NCBI GenBank assembly: GCA_011773795.1
Contig: WVWW01000302.1
Span: 9,914-20,148 of the forward strand
Length of the DNA: 10,235 bases
Origin: Acidobacteriota bacterium
GTDB taxonomy: Bacteria > Acidobacteriota > Polarisedimenticolia > Polarisedimenticolales > Polarisedimenticolaceae
Direction of reading: 5' to 3'
Below the pieces are notes generated by a model that worked only from the letters and a program-made list of their open reading frames with translations, was not told the DNA's origin and searched no databases. Shown here one piece after another: positions 4,888-10,235 of this stretch. A program made the translations under genes and the position numbers. Every line of letters starts with the position of its first letter. Within the stretch, counting starts at the first letter, position 1.

Positions 4888-6990
4888 TCAGGTGTCCGCA
4901 TGGCACGCCCGACATTCGTTGCTCGCGCCCTCGAACTCGTGGCAGTCCATGCACCAGTTCATCTTCAAGTTGAACGCCGCTCGCGTCGGGGGCCGCTCGT
5001 AACGTGCCAGCTCTCCGTGACAGTTCGCACAGTCGAGGTTGGCCGCCGTGACGTGTCGACGGTGCGAGAAGACGACGTGCTCGGGAAGCTCGTGCACCCG
5101 GGCCCACGGGATCTCGACATCCCGCTCGAAGTAGTCGTACAGCTTTCCCAGATCGGCACTCGTGGACTCGTCCCGATCGCTCGGATCGTGGCAGGGTTCG
5201 CAGGTCTCGTTGCGCGGAACACCGACACCCCGGTCCTCCAGCACGGGCTCGTGACAGTCCATGCACTCGAGACCGAGATCCTCGACGTGCAACATGTGGT
5301 TGAAGGCGACGACCTGGTGGATCGGCTCCGGCCCCGACCGGTCGTAGACACTGACGAGATAAGCCAAGACCGCATCGATTTCCTCGGTCCGGAGTCGTGC
5401 CTTCATGGCGGGCATCTGCAACGGTGGATCGGGACCGGCGGGGTCTTTGCGCGGAGTCAGCTCGCCCGCGAGGATCGATCTCGAAACGGTCTCGTACTGT
5501 CTCGAGAACAAATCGTCGTCCGGAAAGAGAGTGGCGAAGCTCTGCCCTTGCTCCAACATGCCGAGTGCCGTTTCGATATCGGACGCTGTCGGTCCCCGTA
5601 GCCAGAGCTTCTCGGCCAGACGATCGAGAGCAATGACCCGTTCGGTCGGGAGCGCGTTGACGTTCCGGACACCCCCTCGGCCCTCCTCGCCGTGACAGGT
5701 CGCGCAGGCCATCTTTCGGTACACGGCCCGACCGCGGTCGATCACCGACGTAACACCGGCCGGCGCATCGTCGCCGGGCTCGCAGTGGGCGGCGAGATCC
5801 TCGCCGGCAGGTTCCGCGCCCTTCGGCAACACGAGAATCGACCCTTTCATGGAGAAGTGACAATGCCCGCACATGTTCATGCAGAAGAATTCGTACTCGC
5901 CCGGAGCGGGTGCTTCGAAGCGGACGATCCTGGTGTGGCCGGGATAGACCTCCAGCGGGCCGATCCCGAGCTCGGGGCTGTAGAACCCGTGCGTCACGTC
6001 GGCGCTCTTGAGCTCAAGGATCACCTGCTCCCCTTCGTGTAGCACGATGTGCGCCGCGGCGACCGGTGCCGTCCCGCGGTAGCCGACCTCGACGGCCTCG
6101 TCGGTCCACACGCCCGGGTCGGCCACGCCGGTCAGCGCGATCCTCGTTGCTTCCGGTGGAGCCGCAACCTCATCCTGTTTCGCACCCTCGGGCAGCGCGC
6201 GGACGAAGTGGACCAGCGCCCAAACGTCGTCGGCCGGCAGCTCGTAGGCCGGCATCGGAGTGCCCGGCAACCCGCGCAGGATCGTGAGCGCCAACGCTTC
6301 TTCGCTGTTTCCTCGTAAGAGCAACCCCGACTTGAAATTCCGCGGGTAGATGTAGGCGCCCGTGTCGTCCTGCATGTCGCGCTTGGGGCTCACACCACCC
6401 TCCAGCGCATGGCACGACACGCACAGCTCCTCGTACAGCTGCCGGCCGCGAGCGACAGTGCTCGGGGTTTCGGGCACGGCCGCGGGGAGGTCGACCGGAG
6501 GCCCCGGAGCAAACCAGTCACGGGCGAGCTGCGTCGCCGCGGCCACCGTCATGGGAGCGCCACGCTCCTCCGCCGCTTCCATCAGGTTCCGGGTCTTTCC
6601 CTCGATCGCCAGGTGCTTGACGGCGGCCACCAATGCCTGAAGATCCTCCGCCGGAAGGTGGTGCCAAGGGGGCATGGCGGAGCCCGGGAGACCGTCCCGG
6701 ATGGCGCGGAGCATGTCCTCCTCGTCGGGAAACCCTCGAGTGTTGGAGGTCAGACGAAAGTTCCCGACCGAGAAATTGCGCGGCATCGGATAGAGGAAGG
6801 GGGCCTCGGGTCCATCGCCGAGCCCCCGATCCCCGTGACACCGCGCACAGTTCTCTTCGTAGAGCGCCAACCCGCGGGTGAGCGGATCTTCTCGCCCGGG
6901 CATGTTGCTCAAACGTGACTTGGGACAGCCGACCAGTCCGACGACCAGCGACACGGCCCACCCCGTGAGGACGAGAGATCGACGCGTCAT
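4888..6990 (-). CDS. Octaheme c-type cytochrome lipoprotein with CuA-type domain
   Basis: This 700-residue exported electron carrier starts with a lipoprotein signal peptide (lipobox LVGC, lipidated Cys22). Domain 1: CARCH 48-52, axial Met106. Domain 2: CVSCH 190-194, axial Met246. Both are mono-heme cytochrome c folds. Domain 3 (about 285-390) is a COX2-like cupredoxin with the full CuA ligand set: His334, then C-x3-C-G-x-x-H-x-x-M with Cys370, Cys374, His378 and Met381. Domain 4: CATCH 429-433, probable axial Met526. Domain 5 (about 555-700) has five motifs, CMDCH 576, CEPCH 597, CANCH 654, CMDCH 680 and CRACH 693. It also has FNHMLH and FSHRRH, which supply distal histidines as in cytochrome c7 and the pentaheme subunit of alternative complex III. 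The COX2 membrane hairpin is absent. It follows the POT gene by 16 bases without a good ribosome site. The redox partner is not in the window. Confidence 0.92.
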   Translation of the reverse strand: MTRRSLVLTGWAVSLVVGLVGCPKSRLSNMPGREDPLTRGLALYEENCARCHGDRGLGDGPEAPFLYPMPRNFSVGNFRLTSNTRGFPDEEDMLRAIRDGLPGSAMPPWHHLPAEDLQALVAAVKHLAIEGKTRNLMEAAEERGAPMTVAAATQLARDWFAPGPPVDLPAAVPETPSTVARGRQLYEELCVSCHALEGGVSPKRDMQDDTGAYIYPRNFKSGLLLRGNSEEALALTILRGLPGTPMPAYELPADDVWALVHFVRALPEGAKQDEVAAPPEATRIALTGVADPGVWTDEAVEVGYRGTAPVAAAHIVLHEGEQVILELKSADVTHGFYSPELGIGPLEVYPGHTRIVRFEAPAPGEYEFFCMNMCGHCHFSMKGSILVLPKGAEPAGEDLAAHCEPGDDAPAGVTSVIDRGRAVYRKMACATCHGEEGRGGVRNVNALPTERVIALDRLAEKLWLRGPTASDIETALGMLEQGQSFATLFPDDDLFSRQYETVSRSILAGELTPRKDPAGPDPPLQMPAMKARLRTEEIDAVLAYLVSVYDRSGPEPIHQVVAFNHMLHVEDLGLECMDCHEPVLEDRGVGVPRNETCEPCHDPSDRDESTSADLGKLYDYFERDVEIPWARVHELPEHVVFSHRRHVTAANLDCANCHGELARYERPPTRAAFNLKMNWCMDCHEFEGASNECRACHADT

Positions 6991-7006
6991 CGAGCGGAAG
7001 GGTACA

Positions 7007-8476
<1,470 letters not shown>

Positions 8477-8502
8477 CCGGACCTCCTCGGGAGTAGCGGG
8501 GA

Positions 8503-8508
8503 ATCATA
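8503..8508 (-). promoter_or_regulatory. Possible -10 element of the POT gene
   Basis: TATGAT on the minus strand matches the -10 consensus at five of six positions and lies 26 bases before the start codon, giving a leader of about 20 bases. No good -35 hexamer stands 16-18 bases upstream. The rest of the 156-base gap to the transglycosylase gene (8477-8632) shows no clear terminator, repeat or other gene. Confidence 0.35.
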
Positions 8509-8632
8509 CGCCGAATGGTGCGCCGGGCTCTGCGGACCGGGGCGGTATCGTGTAACCCGGTCGGAAGCGCTCGCCGTGCTCGAGACACTCGGGGCCCCTT
8601 GGACGATCCCGCGTTTCGAGAAGAGGCTCGAC

Positions 8633-10235
8633 CTAGCTCGGGATGCGTATCTTCTGACCCGGGCGGATCACCGATTCCTTGGACAGCCCGTTGTGCACGA
8701 GCAGCGCGGTCAGCCGGACGCGGTAAGTGCGGGCGATGCGATCGAGCGTGTCGCCGCGGCGCACCACGTGAACCTGCTCGGTCGCACGCGTGAACTCGCC
8801 GGAGACACGCAGCCTCTGTCCCGCGACGATCAGGCTCTCGTTGGGCGCCATCCCGTTCAGCCGACGCAATGCACTGATCGGCATGCGGTACTTGCGCGCA
8901 ATCGTCGACAGCGATTCACCGCGACGGACGACGTGCACGCCGGAACTGTCGGTATCGCCGAGGTTCAGCCGCTGGCCGACGCGAATCAGACTCTGCCGGC
9001 CGCTCATCCCGTTGAGCTCGCGCAGCAGCCGCACGCTCACGCCGTAGGTCTCGGCGATCACGGACAGGGAATCCCCGGGTTGAACGACGTAGGATCCGCC
9101 TTCGTCGATCCAGCCGGCGAGGGTGTAGTCGGGTGTGACGCCCGACTCGGCGAGCTTCGCATGCGTGCCACGGGGGAGCCAGACGGTGACGCCCTTGGGC
9201 AACGCCAGGCCCTCACGGACCGCGCGCCGGCTCCACGCCGGGTTGATCCCGACGAGATCGGCAAGCGCGACGCCGAACGCGCCGGCCAACCGGCCGGGGG
9301 TCGTGCGACCTTCGAGCACCGTGGCGTCCAGGTCGTGCGGCGGCTCGGGTATGAGCTCAGCGGCAAAACGCGCATCGGCCTCGGCCACCAGGTTACGGGC
9401 GGCGAGGAACTCGGCGTAGAAATTCTTCGAGGCGAAGCCGAAGCGACGGCCGTCGTAGTTCAGAAACACCTGCTCGTAGTCGCCGTACTTCTCTTGGGCG
9501 CTCGCCATCCCCGCGACGCCGTGGTTGTAACCGGTCAAGGCCAGCGGCCAGCTGTTGAGTCTCTTGTACGCATCGCGCAGGTACCGAGCGGCTGCATCGG
9601 CGGCGGCGAGCGGGTCGAGGCGCGCATCGAAGGCGGGCGTGATCGGCATGTACAGTCGCCCCGTCCCGCGCGTGAACTGCCACGCCCCGACCGCGCCGGC
9701 CGAGGAGCGTGCCGCGTACTGGAACGAGGACTCGACGTGCGGCAGGATCGCGAGATCCTCGGGCAGGCCGTAACCGCGGAAGATGTCGCGAATCTTCCCG
9801 TCGTAGCGGTAGCTGATCTCGAGCCCACGGAGGAAGCGCTCGCGCAGGCCGCGCTGGGTCCGCACGTAGTCGTCGGCTTCTCTGATCGCGTCCGTCGCGC
9901 CGTTGGTGGTGAGCTCGAGAGCCCATGCCTTCTCGTCGTCCGTGAGATCCTTGCCCGAATGGACCTTGCGCTCCAGGGCCTTGAGTTTGTCGGCCCAGTG
10001 GTCGGTCAGGTCGTCGATGAAGTCGGCTTGCCGTCGCGAGAGCGTCTGCTTGATCTCGCCCGGGATGGCCACCACGTCGTAGACGACGTTGGGGTAGCGG
10101 CGGTCGTGGACGACGACCTGATCCATCCGCCACTCGCCGAAGACACGCTCCCAGAACTCGATGTTGGGCTTGATCGACTCGTAGACGGGGAAGGATTCGG
10201 CGTCCTGCGCGCCGACGGGAACTCCGAGACCCGCC
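8633..10235 (-). CDS. mltD: MltD-type membrane-bound lytic transglycosylase with three LysM repeats, 5' end cut by window
   Basis: The enzyme cleaves the MurNAc-GlcNAc bond of peptidoglycan, forming 1,6-anhydro-MurNAc ends, in the periplasm. The frame stays open to the window edge, so the first in-frame ATG (10126) is internal. The 36 codons before it read sensibly and include VPVGAQDAES, possibly the end of a signal peptide, and FWERVFGEW. Counting from that ATG, the SLT domain (about 105-245) holds the catalytic Glu132 in HVESSF, then SSAGAVGAWQFTRGTG (141-156) and GYNHG (199-203). Three LysM repeats for glycan binding follow at about 345-389 (SYVVQPGDSLSVIA), 397-442 (VHVVRRGESLSTIA) and 452-497 (VHVVRRGDTLDRIA). 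The last ends at the C-terminus. All catalytic elements are intact. It stands upstream of the POT gene with a 156-base gap, probably as a separate transcription unit. Confidence 0.93.
   Translation of the reverse strand, partial: AGLGVPVGAQDAESFPVYESIKPNIEFWERVFGEWRMDQVVVHDRRYPNVVYDVVAIPGEIKQTLSRRQADFIDDLTDHWADKLKALERKVHSGKDLTDDEKAWALELTTNGATDAIREADDYVRTQRGLRERFLRGLEISYRYDGKIRDIFRGYGLPEDLAILPHVESSFQYAARSSAGAVGAWQFTRGTGRLYMPITPAFDARLDPLAAADAAARYLRDAYKRLNSWPLALTGYNHGVAGMASAQEKYGDYEQVFLNYDGRRFGFASKNFYAEFLAARNLVAEADARFAAELIPEPPHDLDATVLEGRTTPGRLAGAFGVALADLVGINPAWSRRAVREGLALPKGVTVWLPRGTHAKLAESGVTPDYTLAGWIDEGGSYVVQPGDSLSVIAETYGVSVRLLRELNGMSGRQSLIRVGQRLNLGDTDSSGVHVVRRGESLSTIARKYRMPISALRRLNGMAPNESLIVAGQRLRVSGEFTRATEQVHVVRRGDTLDRIARTYRVRLTALLVHNGLSKESVIRPGQKIRIPS

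Noticed and set aside
4888..6990. Annotation of the cytochrome as an ordinary cytochrome c oxidase subunit II
   Set aside because: It has the CuA ligands but no N-terminal membrane hairpin, no subunit I gene nearby, and eight additional heme motifs.
8591..8598. GGGGCCCC palindrome as a terminator after the transglycosylase gene
   Set aside because: It is a self-complementary octamer without a loop or a U-tract on the minus strand, and is common by chance at this GC content.
10124..10126. ATG at 10126 as the start of the transglycosylase
   Set aside because: The frame continues without a stop to the window edge and reads as plausible mature-protein sequence with a possible signal-peptide end. 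The true start must lie outside the window.

Overview
This is a GC-rich bacterial chromosome fragment. The organism is almost certainly Gram-negative and respiratory. It encodes a MltD-type murein transglycosylase with LysM repeats and a predicted lipoprotein carrying many c-type heme motifs. The gene mix (multiheme cytochrome, POT transporter, Hsp20/XRE pair) would suit Myxococcota, Desulfobacterota or a related former deltaproteobacterial lineage, but that placement is an inference from gene content only. No rRNA, tRNA, CRISPR array, insertion sequence or prophage gene was seen. Eight of the nine genes lie on the minus strand, and no gene-free gap exceeds about 160 bases.

Right part, read in minus-strand order. 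A 5'-truncated lytic transglycosylase (8633-10235) carries an SLT domain and three LysM repeats. It is followed by a POT/PTR2-family peptide transporter (7007-8476). Sixteen bases further on is a 700-residue lipoprotein cytochrome (4888-6990). Its domain order is mono-heme c, mono-heme c, CuA-type cupredoxin, mono-heme c, then a five-heme c7-like tail. That gives eight clear CXXCH motifs, plus a ninth that falls inside the CuA ligand loop itself.

Middle part. A lone plus-strand XRE-family regulator (4423-4875) is divergent from a small-heat-shock-protein gene cluster. The shared 136-base control region holds two inverted repeats of the form TGACA-N4-TGTCA, each overlapping a TTGACA -35 element for one of the two directions. 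Leftward from it run an Hsp20 gene (3765-4286), two small genes of unknown function encoding proline- and aromatic-rich proteins (89 and 99 aa), and a ClpB-D2-like AAA protein (1989-3017). That AAA protein keeps Walker A but has lost the acidic Walker B residues and the usual pore loop. A perfect 12-bp intercistronic hairpin separates the small genes from the AAA gene. I regard Hsp20, the two low-complexity proteins, the pseudo-ATPase and the XRE regulator as one co-regulated cassette of unknown function. It is the best candidate here for an undescribed system.

Left part. pdxH (pyridoxamine 5'-phosphate oxidase) follows the AAA gene by 31 bases. Its stop codon overlaps the GTG start of a multi-membrane-span GT39/PMT_2-like glycosyltransferase (1-1358), whose C-terminus lies outside the window. 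These two look like housekeeping or envelope genes that may be read through from the cassette.
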